A stretch of 13,265 bases of DNA, taken from NCBI GenBank assembly GCA_964473025.1, contig CAYYMZ010000021.1:1-13265 (forward strand), written 5' to 3'. The DNA is from CAYYMZ01 sp964473025 (lineage in GTDB: Bacteria; Patescibacteriota; UBA1384; DTJR01). The position numbers and the translations under genes are program-made. Under the pieces are notes generated by a model, which saw nothing but the letters and a program-made list of their open reading frames with translations, ran no database searches and was not told the origin of the DNA. This document shows, piece by piece, positions 1 through 5,580 of this stretch. Numbering within the stretch: position 1 is the stretch's first letter; each line of letters opens with the position of its first letter.

Positions 1-471
1 GCGATGGGGCGCGTTAAGGAAACGGTTTATGATACAAACGGCGTTTACGGCAAATTCGGATTATCGCCGGCGCAAATAATTGATTACAAGGCCTTGTCGG
101 GCGATTCATCGGATAATATCCCAGGTGTTTTAGGCATCGGCGAAAAAACAGCCACAGCGCTTTTAAAAGAATACGGATCGGTCGAAAAAATTTACAAGCA
201 AATTAAAAAAGATCCCGCTGAAATCGAGAAGAAATTTAAAAGAAATGCTCTGCAGAAATTAATCAATGGCGAAAAAATGGCGCATCTCTCGAAGGAATTA
301 GCGACAATTAAAACCGACGTTGACCTCGATTTTAAGCTCAAAAATGCCGTCTTGCATGACTTTGACGAGGAAAAAACCAAGGAACTTTTGGAAAAATACC
401 GTTTTAAATCACTAATCCGCCGCCTGCCCAAAAGCCACCGCATCGTCAATCAACAGGAGAAACTGTTCTGA
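1..471 (+). CDS. 5'-3' exonuclease (PolA N-terminal nuclease-like), stand-alone, 5' partial
   Basis: The reading frame is open at the left edge, so the N-terminal catalytic half lies outside the window. What remains is the C-terminal part of a FEN/PolA-type 5' nuclease, which removes RNA primers and flaps during lagging-strand synthesis and repair. The signature GDSSDNIPGV (window residues 34-43) followed by GIGEKTA is the helix-3-turn-helix DNA-binding region with conserved acidic residues. The domain closes with FKSLIRRLP, where PolA proteins normally continue into the proofreading and polymerase domains. Here only about 14 more residues follow before a TGA stop, so this is a nuclease without a polymerase. 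The last five residues, QEKLF, fit the Q-x-x-L-F sliding-clamp-binding pentapeptide. The next gene, holA, encodes a clamp-loader subunit. Confidence 0.9.
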   Translation, partial: AMGRVKETVYDTNGVYGKFGLSPAQIIDYKALSGDSSDNIPGVLGIGEKTATALLKEYGSVEKIYKQIKKDPAEIEKKFKRNALQKLINGEKMAHLSKELATIKTDVDLDFKLKNAVLHDFDEEKTKELLEKYRFKSLIRRLPKSHRIVNQQEKLF

Positions 472-599
472 AATTTAGAATTTAAAATTTAGAATTTAGA
501 ATAAATGTCAAAATTTAAAATTTTCAAATAATCCTTCTATCTAATTTGTTTAAAAATTTTATCATTCTAAATTGATTATAAATTAAAAATTATTGTATT
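472..599. repeat. AT-rich spacer with tandem AATTTAGAATTT-type words
   Basis: Directly after the nuclease stop codon the sequence repeats the words AATTTAGAATTTA and AAAATTTAGAATTT several times up to about 505, then continues as an AT-rich run to the holA start. The words are self-complementary and could form weak hairpins. No gene and no convincing promoter were seen. It resembles the low-complexity spacers at 6858-6985 and 11602-11715 in composition but shares only short words with them. Confidence 0.5.
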
Positions 600-1535
600 A
601 TGCTTTTATTTTTCTTCGGTCCAAATGATTATATGATCTCGCGCAAAGTCCGTGAGCTAAAAGAAAAGTACCTTGCAAAGGCGGGTGGGGATTTTAATTT
701 ATTAACGCTCGACGGCGCAACGCTCAAAGATCAGGATTATTTACGCCAGATTCAGGCGGTTCCGCTTTTGGCCTCAAGTCGGTTAATTATTGTCGAAAAC
801 GTTTTTAAAAATAAAGACAAAAAAGTTCAGGAAACAATCAAGGACTCCTTGGATAAAATTCCATCTTCAACCGTTGTTTTGTTTATTGAAAAAGGAGTGC
901 CGGATCGACGCTTAGGTTTGTTTAAATCCCTAAACAAACCAAAAGCGGCTCAGGAATTTAAGGCAATTGAACCATATAAAATGTCAAAATTTATCCGCGA
1001 CGAGGTATCTTTCCGTGGCGGTAAAATCGAAAATGATGCCAGTGAACTACTTTCGGAATTTGTTGGTGACGATCTTTGGCGCGCGTCAAACGAAATAGAC
1101 AAACTAATTAGTTTCAGCGTCAGTGCAATTAAAAAAAGTGATGTCGAAGAACTGGTTGAAAAAAACATCACGAGCAATATTTTTGCAATGATCGATGATT
1201 TGGCCCGGAATAAAAAAGATAGAGCGCTCAAGCACCTTGATGCCCTGCTTCAAACTAATGAGCCGCCACTTCGAATTTTATCGCTCATTAACTATCAATT
1301 TAGAACAATCGCGCAGGTTAAAGAGGCGAAGCAATCTTCGCCCAATCAGTTTGCCATCTCAAAAGTTGCCAAACTCTCTCCCTTTCAGGTTTCAAAGGTT
1401 ATGTCTTTGTCTGATCAATTCACATATTCCAGAATTGCTGACATCTACGGGGAAATTGTACGCGTAGATTTCGAAATTAAAACGGGTAAAATAGAGGATA
1501 GCGAGGGGTTGCGAGACCTTGTTTTAAGTATATAA
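600..1535 (+). CDS. holA: DNA polymerase III delta subunit (clamp loader)
   Basis: Delta is the clamp-loader subunit that opens the beta sliding clamp for loading onto primed DNA. The 311-residue length is usual for bacterial HolA. The N-terminus has the family pattern of a beta strand followed by FFGPNDYMISRKVRELKEKY, matching the start of delta's first AAA+-like domain. A VPLLASSRLIIVEN stretch (about residues 54-67) corresponds to the conserved 'P-F-x-x-x-R-L-V-V-V' region. Later come EIDKL near residue 165 and a helical C-terminal collar domain with PPLRILSLINYQFR. The ATG at 600 has no visible Shine-Dalgarno, and the upstream region is very AT-rich. It lies downstream of the 5' nuclease in the same direction, both acting in replication. 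The identification rests on overall pattern rather than a catalytic motif, because delta has none. Confidence 0.88.
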   Translation: MLLFFFGPNDYMISRKVRELKEKYLAKAGGDFNLLTLDGATLKDQDYLRQIQAVPLLASSRLIIVENVFKNKDKKVQETIKDSLDKIPSSTVVLFIEKGVPDRRLGLFKSLNKPKAAQEFKAIEPYKMSKFIRDEVSFRGGKIENDASELLSEFVGDDLWRASNEIDKLISFSVSAIKKSDVEELVEKNITSNIFAMIDDLARNKKDRALKHLDALLQTNEPPLRILSLINYQFRTIAQVKEAKQSSPNQFAISKVAKLSPFQVSKVMSLSDQFTYSRIADIYGEIVRVDFEIKTGKIEDSEGLRDLVLSI

Positions 1536-1536
1536 C

Positions 1537-1570
1537 CCCAACACCCTTTTAAAAAAGGATGTTGGGATTT
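1537..1570 (+). terminator. Possible weak terminator between holA and the DUF2207 gene
   Basis: CCCAACA at 1537-1543 pairs with TGTTGGG at 1560-1566, and CC/GG pairs can continue the stem after one mismatch. ATTTT follows. It begins two bases after the holA stop. The Shine-Dalgarno of the next gene (GGAGG at 1575-1579) follows at once, so it could equally act as an attenuating or mRNA-processing hairpin. Confidence 0.45.
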
Positions 1571-1582
1571 TAAAGGAGGGAA

Positions 1583-3067
1583 GTGCTAGTCGGTATCTAT
1601 AAAAGAAAGCTGCTTTTTTTCTCGGTCATCGGCCTTTTGGCGTATGCCGGTTTTCAAATTCCTCGCATAAACTTTGAGTTGCCCCAAGCCGCCGCGTCTA
1701 TCACCGATTTTACGAATTTGTACGAAGAAACGGTGGATTACAATATTACCATCGACGTTTTAAAAAACGGCACGGCCGAAGTTGACGGCAAAAAATTGCC
1801 CCAAGGCGTGACGGTCAAGCCGGATAGGGAAGAATTGCGCTACATCGTTTTAAATGAACCAAATCAAAGCTACCAGAATGCGGTTATTACCCTTAACTTA
1901 CCTAAAAAAATTAATCGGCTGGTTGTTGATCCGCAAGTGATCGCGGTACACGGTGCAAATCCGGAATCGGCTGAACTACTTGACGGCAAGCAAGTGGTTT
2001 ATCGCGCTTCAAATATTACTCAAACCTCGACCGTTACGATTGCGGCTGCTTTCCCGAGAGGGTATTTTGACCTACCGGCTTCAAAAGTTGTTTCTAGCTC
2101 GATTAGCTCGATTCCGGGATTGCTTTGGTTAATCCTTGGTCTGATTTTACCCCCCGCGGCTGCAATGATTGTTTTATACATGGTTTTAAAGGCGGATTTC
2201 CGCTTGTCTAACGAGAAAGCCGAAGGGGAGCTTAAAAATCCACCTGCAGACCTTGCTCCCGCGCTGGTTGAGGCCTTGGTGCGCGGCCGTGTTGGTCCGC
2301 GAACAATTATGGCAACTATAGTCGATTTATCGGAGCGCGGATATATCAGGATTTTTAATACCGGCCGCGATTTTGTAGTTTACAGAAATAAAATTTCCAG
2401 ATTAGATGCCTCAAACCTCAAGATTTATGAGAAAACCCTGCTTGAAAAAATATTTTTGCCGCGTCAAAATAAGGCCGCCTCACTCGATGTCGAAGCCAGG
2501 ATCGGCCGTCATCTATTTTCAAGAAAAGTGGCTCTCTTCTACCTGCAAATTTATGATGAGGCCGAAAGTATGGGTTATTTTTCCGTTTTCCCACCGCGTC
2601 TTCATCTTAAATACCGCCTAGCGGGAATTGCCACATTCTTCTGGGGTTTAATTGGCTACGTATTTTTTGCCATTTTGGCCCCTGACCCGAAATTTGTCCT
2701 GTTTTTCTGGGTATCGTTAATCTTTTTTGGAATATTAATCGTCAACTTTGCTCCGCGGCTAACCACCCTAACCCCCAAAGGTCACCAGATGCGAAAATAC
2801 TGGTTGCAGTTTAAAAACTTTTTAGACGACGATTCACTTTTAGCCGGATCGAACCTGCTCTATGAAAATTATCTTTCTTACAGTATTGCCCTAGGGGTTG
2901 AAGCCGGTTGGTCGGCCAGATTCGCCAAGACCAATTTTATGCCACCCAAATGGTATGGCCATACACAGACAATCAACGGAGTGGAAAGCTTTGCCGGCAC
3001 CCTTCTGCCAGTTATCGACTTTATTGCCGATTCTTTAAACGCCTCGAACGAACCTCTGGTGAAATAA
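1583..3067 (+). CDS. DUF2207 family membrane protein
   Basis: This is a predicted membrane protein of the DUF2207 (YciQ-like) family; the molecular function is not established. It has an N-terminal membrane segment or signal anchor (residues about 10-27), then an extracytoplasmic beta-rich domain (about 45-170) with the DUF2207-like pattern V-D-Y-N-I-T-I-D-V-L-K-N-G. A membrane segment follows at about 178-202, then a cytoplasmic part opening with PPADLAPALVEALVRGRVG and a DLSERGYI motif (about 220-255). Two further segments lie at about 347-365 and 371-390. The end, with LTPKGHQMRKYWLQFKNFL and YLSYSIALGVE, is typical of the family. The start is a GTG three bases after GGAGGG, a rather tight spacing; no better in-frame start precedes the membrane segment. 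The neighbours do not reveal its role. Confidence 0.85.
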   Translation: MLVGIYKRKLLFFSVIGLLAYAGFQIPRINFELPQAAASITDFTNLYEETVDYNITIDVLKNGTAEVDGKKLPQGVTVKPDREELRYIVLNEPNQSYQNAVITLNLPKKINRLVVDPQVIAVHGANPESAELLDGKQVVYRASNITQTSTVTIAAAFPRGYFDLPASKVVSSSISSIPGLLWLILGLILPPAAAMIVLYMVLKADFRLSNEKAEGELKNPPADLAPALVEALVRGRVGPRTIMATIVDLSERGYIRIFNTGRDFVVYRNKISRLDASNLKIYEKTLLEKIFLPRQNKAASLDVEARIGRHLFSRKVALFYLQIYDEAESMGYFSVFPPRLHLKYRLAGIATFFWGLIGYVFFAILAPDPKFVLFFWVSLIFFGILIVNFAPRLTTLTPKGHQMRKYWLQFKNFLDDDSLLAGSNLLYENYLSYSIALGVEAGWSARFAKTNFMPPKWYGHTQTINGVESFAGTLLPVIDFIADSLNASNEPLVK

Positions 3068-3084
3068 GCGTCAGAATTATAAAA

Positions 3085-3112
3085 GAGGGGCTGTGCAAGC
3101 AGGCTTTTTTTG
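3085..3112 (+). terminator. Weak terminator-like hairpin with T7 tract
   Basis: Downstream of the DUF2207 gene, GGGGCTG and CAGGCT can pair around a TGCAAG loop, with a G-G mismatch, directly before a run of seven T. The stem is poor, so this is only a possible terminator. Confidence 0.3.
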
Positions 3113-3137
3113 ATATATAGAAGATGAAGGGAGAAAA

Positions 3138-3578
3138 ATGAAAATTGTTATTGTGGGTAGCGTTGAGTGTGCGGACAAGATTATAAAAATTTCCGACGAG
3201 CTAGAATCGATGGGGCACAAAACCGAAATCCCACATTCTTGTATTCACATCAAGAACGGAGATTACACCCTTGATGAATTTAAAAAATGGAAACGCCGTG
3301 ATGGAGGAGATTATAAGTTTAGAAAAAATCAAAAAACTGATTTTATTAAAGCTTATTTTGATTATATTAAAAAATCTGATGCAGTTTTAGTTCTGAATAT
3401 CACTAAAAATAAAATAAGAAATTATATTGGTGGCAACGCGCTAATGGAGCTTGGCTTCGCCTATGTTTTAGGAAAACCAATTTTTCTTTACAACCCGATC
3501 CCAAAAATGCCTTACTCGGATGAAATCAAAGCGGTGAATCCCAAAGTCATCAACTGCGATCTCGGGAAAATTAAATAA
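3138..3578 (+). CDS. Nucleoside 2-deoxyribosyltransferase-like protein
   Basis: A 146-residue protein with a Rossmann-like pattern: beta strand MKIVIVGS at the N-terminus, then KSDAVLVLNIT (about residues 84-94) and GGNALMELGFAYVLGKPIFLY (about 103-123). The last stretch fits the nucleoside 2-deoxyribosyltransferase motif in which the Glu of G-x-x-x-E-L-G-x-A is the nucleophile that breaks the N-glycosidic bond. The fold is shared with other small nucleotide-processing and nucleotide-sensing proteins, so actual transferase activity is inferred, not shown. The start is supported by GGGAG at 3129-3133, four bases before the ATG. The stop lies two bases from the stop of the convergent signal peptidase gene. 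A role in nucleotide salvage is the simplest reading. Confidence 0.65.
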   Translation: MKIVIVGSVECADKIIKISDELESMGHKTEIPHSCIHIKNGDYTLDEFKKWKRRDGGDYKFRKNQKTDFIKAYFDYIKKSDAVLVLNITKNKIRNYIGGNALMELGFAYVLGKPIFLYNPIPKMPYSDEIKAVNPKVINCDLGKIK

Positions 3579-3580
3579 AC

Positions 3581-4225
3581 CTATCCTCCGTAGTACGGAT
3601 TGACCACCGGACCCCAATCTTTGATGGGGAAGACGATAAACCGAACCGGACCGACAATATCCGATTTTGAAGCGGGATACCACATGCGCGAATCGTTTGA
3701 GTTCTCACGGTTATCACCCATGAAAAAATACTCGTCTTTACCGAGCGTTACCTTCATATCGGGCTGGGTAAGTGCCTTTCCCTGTTCGTGCAAAAGCAGG
3801 GCTTCTGTTTCGAGCTGATCGTTATTATAAAAAACCGGCCAATCATTTTCCACCGCCTCTCCCACGTATTGGATATATGGTTCGGGGAGAAGTTGGCCGT
3901 TGATATATATTTTGTTGTCTTGAATCTCGAGTGTTTCACCGGGCATGCCAATTAAACGCTTAATGTATTTTTTATGCTCCGGATCTCCGGGAAATTTCAA
4001 AACCATCGGATCTCCACGCCGGTATGCTCCAGTAAATAATCCAATTCGCGAGACCAAAACAATCTGTTTATCGTGAAAACCCGTTTCCATTGACGGTCCT
4101 GAAATAATAAACAGCGTTATAACGAAATAGTGCAGAATAGTACCGACAATCAGAATCGCAAACGCCCATTTTCCAAGTTCATAGGCAATATTCGCAAAAT
4201 AAATCAGCCCCTCTTTAAAAGTCAT
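3581..4225 (-). CDS. lepB: Signal peptidase I
   Basis: Signal peptidase I cleaves signal peptides from exported proteins on the outer face of the membrane. The 214-residue protein has one N-terminal membrane segment (about residues 19-41). SGPSMETG follows with the nucleophile Ser45, then YIKRLIGMPGE with the general base Lys89, and the conserved GDNRENSNDSR box at 170-180. Serine-lysine dyad and boxes are therefore complete. The family's FP-x-D/W ending is also visible (VFPIKDWGPV). The AGGA two to three bases before the ATG is a poor Shine-Dalgarno, and a possible -10 lies only six bases upstream, so the mRNA may be nearly leaderless. It converges on the deoxyribosyltransferase-like gene with two bases between the stops. 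Confidence 0.95.
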   Translation of the reverse strand: MTFKEGLIYFANIAYELGKWAFAILIVGTILHYFVITLFIISGPSMETGFHDKQIVLVSRIGLFTGAYRRGDPMVLKFPGDPEHKKYIKRLIGMPGETLEIQDNKIYINGQLLPEPYIQYVGEAVENDWPVFYNNDQLETEALLLHEQGKALTQPDMKVTLGKDEYFFMGDNRENSNDSRMWYPASKSDIVGPVRFIVFPIKDWGPVVNPYYGG

Positions 4226-4231
4226 AATCCT

Positions 4232-4261
4232 ATTTTACAATTTCCGGCTTTTAATTACCAA
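4232..4261 (-). promoter_or_regulatory. Possible promoter for signal peptidase gene
   Basis: On the minus strand TTGGTA (4261-4256) is followed after 18 bases by TAAAAT (4237-4232). The -10 ends six bases before the ATG, so a start site from it would lie at or next to the start codon. AT-rich DNA produces such matches by chance. Confidence 0.4.
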
Positions 4262-4274
4262 TAAACCAATAGAT

Positions 4275-4312
4275 TTAAAAAAAGTTAAGGGGCGGCGCTC
4301 TCGCGCCGCCCC
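4275..4312 (-). terminator. Strong intrinsic terminator of the 4336-4845 gene
   Basis: On the minus strand a perfect 10-bp GC-rich stem (GGGGCGGCGC paired with GCGCCGCCCC, 4312-4289) closes a GAGA tetraloop and is followed by TTAACTTTTTTT. This is a textbook Rho-independent terminator 24 bases after the stop codon and supports the minus strand as the coding strand. Confidence 0.9.
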
Positions 4313-4335
4313 ATGTACGATCGATCTTACGGATG

Positions 4336-4845
4336 CTAGTTGGCAACCATCTGGGAAGTGCAGTATTCGTACTCGTGGCGCGAAACTGCTTCGATCCCAA
4401 CGGCCGCTTCGATGCGGTTCTCCAAACCGCCGACCAAAGGACCCCATCTGTCCGCGAAGTTCTCGATTACCTCAGGAATGAAGGTGTCCTTCATGATGTC
4501 GGCGAGTTTGCTGACAAAGTCCTTATCCTGAGGCCACAGGACGAAGACCATCATTTCGGGAGTGTCCTTGGTCCCTGTGGCTTTGACGAGATAGAAGTTG
4601 CGGATATCCGCTTCTTTACTCCAGCCCTTGGGGGCGACCATCCACAGGTAGAGGGCATGTGGTAGTCCGCAGATTCTGAGTATCCTAGCTGTCCTGACCA
4701 TTTGGTTCGGATGGACTTCGGGTGGAACACTCAGAGTGTCGTCATGGGCGTAGCCGTTCTCGAACAGTGTCTCCCAGCACTTCTTGTCCCGAAGTAACCT
4801 CGCCAGTGCCTCTGCGTAGCAGGGTTTGTTCAACATAAACCTCAC
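4336..4845 (-). CDS. Orphan hypothetical protein, 169 residues
   Basis: I do not recognise this protein. It is predicted soluble and mixed alpha/beta, with no signal peptide or membrane segment. There are many Trp residues, four scattered Cys (9, 23, 59 and 162) that do not form a CxxC motif, and a central strand-rich stretch (HALYLWMVAPKGW, then MMVFVLWPQDKDF). GTG at 4845 is preceded by GGGAG with seven-base spacing; an in-frame ATG at 4836 is the alternative start. The coding strand is supported by a near-consensus promoter, a hairpin-rich leader and a strong terminator. Base composition is visibly GC-richer than the flanking core genes, suggesting a different history or expression class. 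It sits between lepB and rpsT without operon partners, like the two small orphan genes at 10104-10656. Confidence 0.7.
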   Translation of the reverse strand: MRFMLNKPCYAEALARLLRDKKCWETLFENGYAHDDTLSVPPEVHPNQMVRTARILRICGLPHALYLWMVAPKGWSKEADIRNFYLVKATGTKDTPEMMVFVLWPQDKDFVSKLADIMKDTFIPEVIENFADRWGPLVGGLENRIEAAVGIEAVSRHEYEYCTSQMVAN

Positions 4846-4855
4846 CTATTGTCTC

Positions 4856-4932
4856 CCAACGACTCATCGTTGGAATGGATTTCCAGCAACCGACTCATCG
4901 GCTGCCAGCTTAGACCTCAGGCCTAAGAGCAG
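4856..4932 (-). promoter_or_regulatory. Hairpin-rich leader of the orphan gene
   Basis: Three consecutive hairpins lie between the promoter and the GTG. CTTAG/CTAAG (about 4909-4926) comes first in transcription order. CCGA/TCGG (4890-4901) and the 7-bp stem CCAACGA/TCGTTGG (4856-4873) follow. The last two share the ten-base word CGACTCATCG (4860-4869 and 4891-4900), so the loop and inner stem are identical while the outer stem pairs differ. The pattern fits a repeated protein- or RNA-binding site in the 5' leader; no known riboswitch was recognised. Confidence 0.5.
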
Positions 4933-4933
4933 A

Positions 4934-4961
4934 ATTATAGTTTTTTTTAAAAAATAATCAA
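4934..4961 (-). promoter_or_regulatory. Promoter of the 4336-4845 orphan gene
   Basis: On the minus strand TTGATT (4961-4956), a 16-base spacer and a perfect TATAAT (4939-4934). The expected start lies near 4927, giving a leader of about 80 bases that contains the hairpins. Confidence 0.7.
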
Positions 4962-4971
4962 TACTTAGAGA

Positions 4972-5186
4972 TTTTTGCCGCTTTGGCAAAAAGCGACAAT
5001 TTTTTCTGAGGCGAAAATGATATTTGAGCCGTGACTTAATCAGATGAAAATTTTATTGCTTCGATTGAATACGTCACAAACATGTTGACGAAGGTTCAAT
5101 CAGAAAGAATAAAATTTTCATAGACCGTAGGGCGTTCAGGGTAAGGAATCCTTAAAACCATGGGGGCCGCTTCGCAATTAGGCCCC
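4972..5186. ncRNA. Candidate structured RNA region A (strand unproven)
   Basis: This gene-free stretch between the orphan gene and rpsT is dense in self-complementarity. From left to right: TTTTTGCC/GGCAAAAA (4972-4979/4985-4992), which competes with CGCTTT/AAAGCG (4979-4984/4990-4995). Then comes the shared 23-base element (5009-5031), which forms GGC...GCC with a tandem G-A/A-G mismatch. Next is a long arm with a perfect 14-bp stem (5044-5057/5108-5121), an inner 7-bp stem GATTGAA/TTCAATC (5063-5069/5095-5101) and an apical CGTCA/TGACG (5072-5076/5086-5090). Finally there is a terminator-like GGGGCC/GGCCCC hairpin (5163-5168/5181-5186) followed by TCTAGTTTT, which would fit plus-strand transcription. 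No open frame of note and no known RNA family was recognised. Confidence 0.45.
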
Positions 5187-5205
5187 TCTAGTTTTAACAT
5201 TAAGA

Positions 5206-5223
5206 TGCAAACTTTAGTTTGCA
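5206..5223 (-). terminator. Possible terminator downstream of rpsT
   Basis: TGCAAACT/AGTTTGCA is a perfect inverted repeat (5206-5213/5216-5223) seven bases after the rpsT stop. On the minus strand it is followed by TCTTAATGTTTT, a weak T-tract. Confidence 0.45.
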
Positions 5224-5229
5224 AAAAAT

Positions 5230-5463
5230 CTATTTAGAACCCTTCAATCTTTTTGAAAGTCGCGACTTCAATCTTGCCGCTTTATTTTTGTGAATATAAC
5301 CGGTCTTAGCGATTTTATCGATTTTGCTTTGCGCTTTCGGCATATCCGAAGATTTCGTTGTTTTTTTAACAATATCTTTCAGATCTTTTTTCTTCAAAAG
5401 ATTTCTTTTTTGTCTGACCTTTGATTGTTTTAAGGCCTTAACTGCAGATTTTATAATTGGCAT
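5230..5463 (-). CDS. rpsT: 30S ribosomal protein S20
   Basis: S20 is a small, lysine-rich helical protein that binds 16S rRNA in the body of the 30S subunit. The 77-residue product begins MPIIKSAVKALKQSKVRQKRN, matching the S20 N-terminal pattern of IKSA followed by basic residues. It contains the conserved C-terminal GYIHKNKAARLKSRLSKRL, corresponding to G-x-I-H-K-N-K-A-A-R-x-K-S-R-L. The frame is open further upstream to 5556, but homology begins at the ATG at 5463, which has GGGAG four bases before it, so I place the start there. The gene is monocistronic and divergent from nrnA. Confidence 0.95.
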   Translation of the reverse strand: MPIIKSAVKALKQSKVRQKRNLLKKKDLKDIVKKTTKSSDMPKAQSKIDKIAKTGYIHKNKAARLKSRLSKRLKGSK

Positions 5464-5491
5464 AATGCTCCCAAATTTTTTGTCTTTAGAA

Positions 5492-5520
5492 AATTTATCA
5501 TAAAACTCCCGTCTTGACAA
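5492..5520 (-). promoter_or_regulatory. Promoter for rpsT
   Basis: On the minus strand TTGTCA (5520-5515), a 17-base spacer and TAAATT (5497-5492). The -35 overlaps the -35 of the divergent nrnA promoter on the other strand. Confidence 0.45.
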
Positions 5521-5543
5521 GATAAGGAGGTTTTTGATACTGT
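5514..5543 (+). promoter_or_regulatory. Promoter for nrnA
   Basis: Consensus TTGACA (5514-5519), an 18-base spacer and TACTGT (5538-5543), with a TG two bases before the -10 that makes it an extended -10. The expected leader is about 30 bases and contains the AT-rich hairpin TTTCAAA/TTTGAAA (5551-5570) right before the start codon. Confidence 0.6.
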
Positions 5544-5580
5544 ATAAAACTTTCAAAATTAAATTTGAAATATAAAAAAA

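Noticed and set aside
4333..4665. A 110-codon plus-strand frame opposite the orphan gene
   Set aside because: Promoter, Shine-Dalgarno and intrinsic terminator are all on the minus strand, and the plus frame has no upstream signals.
4856..4905. GATGAGTC on the minus strand as a hammerhead ribozyme core
   Set aside because: The required CTGATGA and GAAA segments and the three-stem arrangement are absent; the words sit in simple hairpins.
5464..5556. Upstream in-frame extension of rpsT by 31 codons
   Set aside because: S20 homology begins at the ATG at 5463, which has its own GGGAG. The upstream part overlaps the promoter region and is not S20-like.
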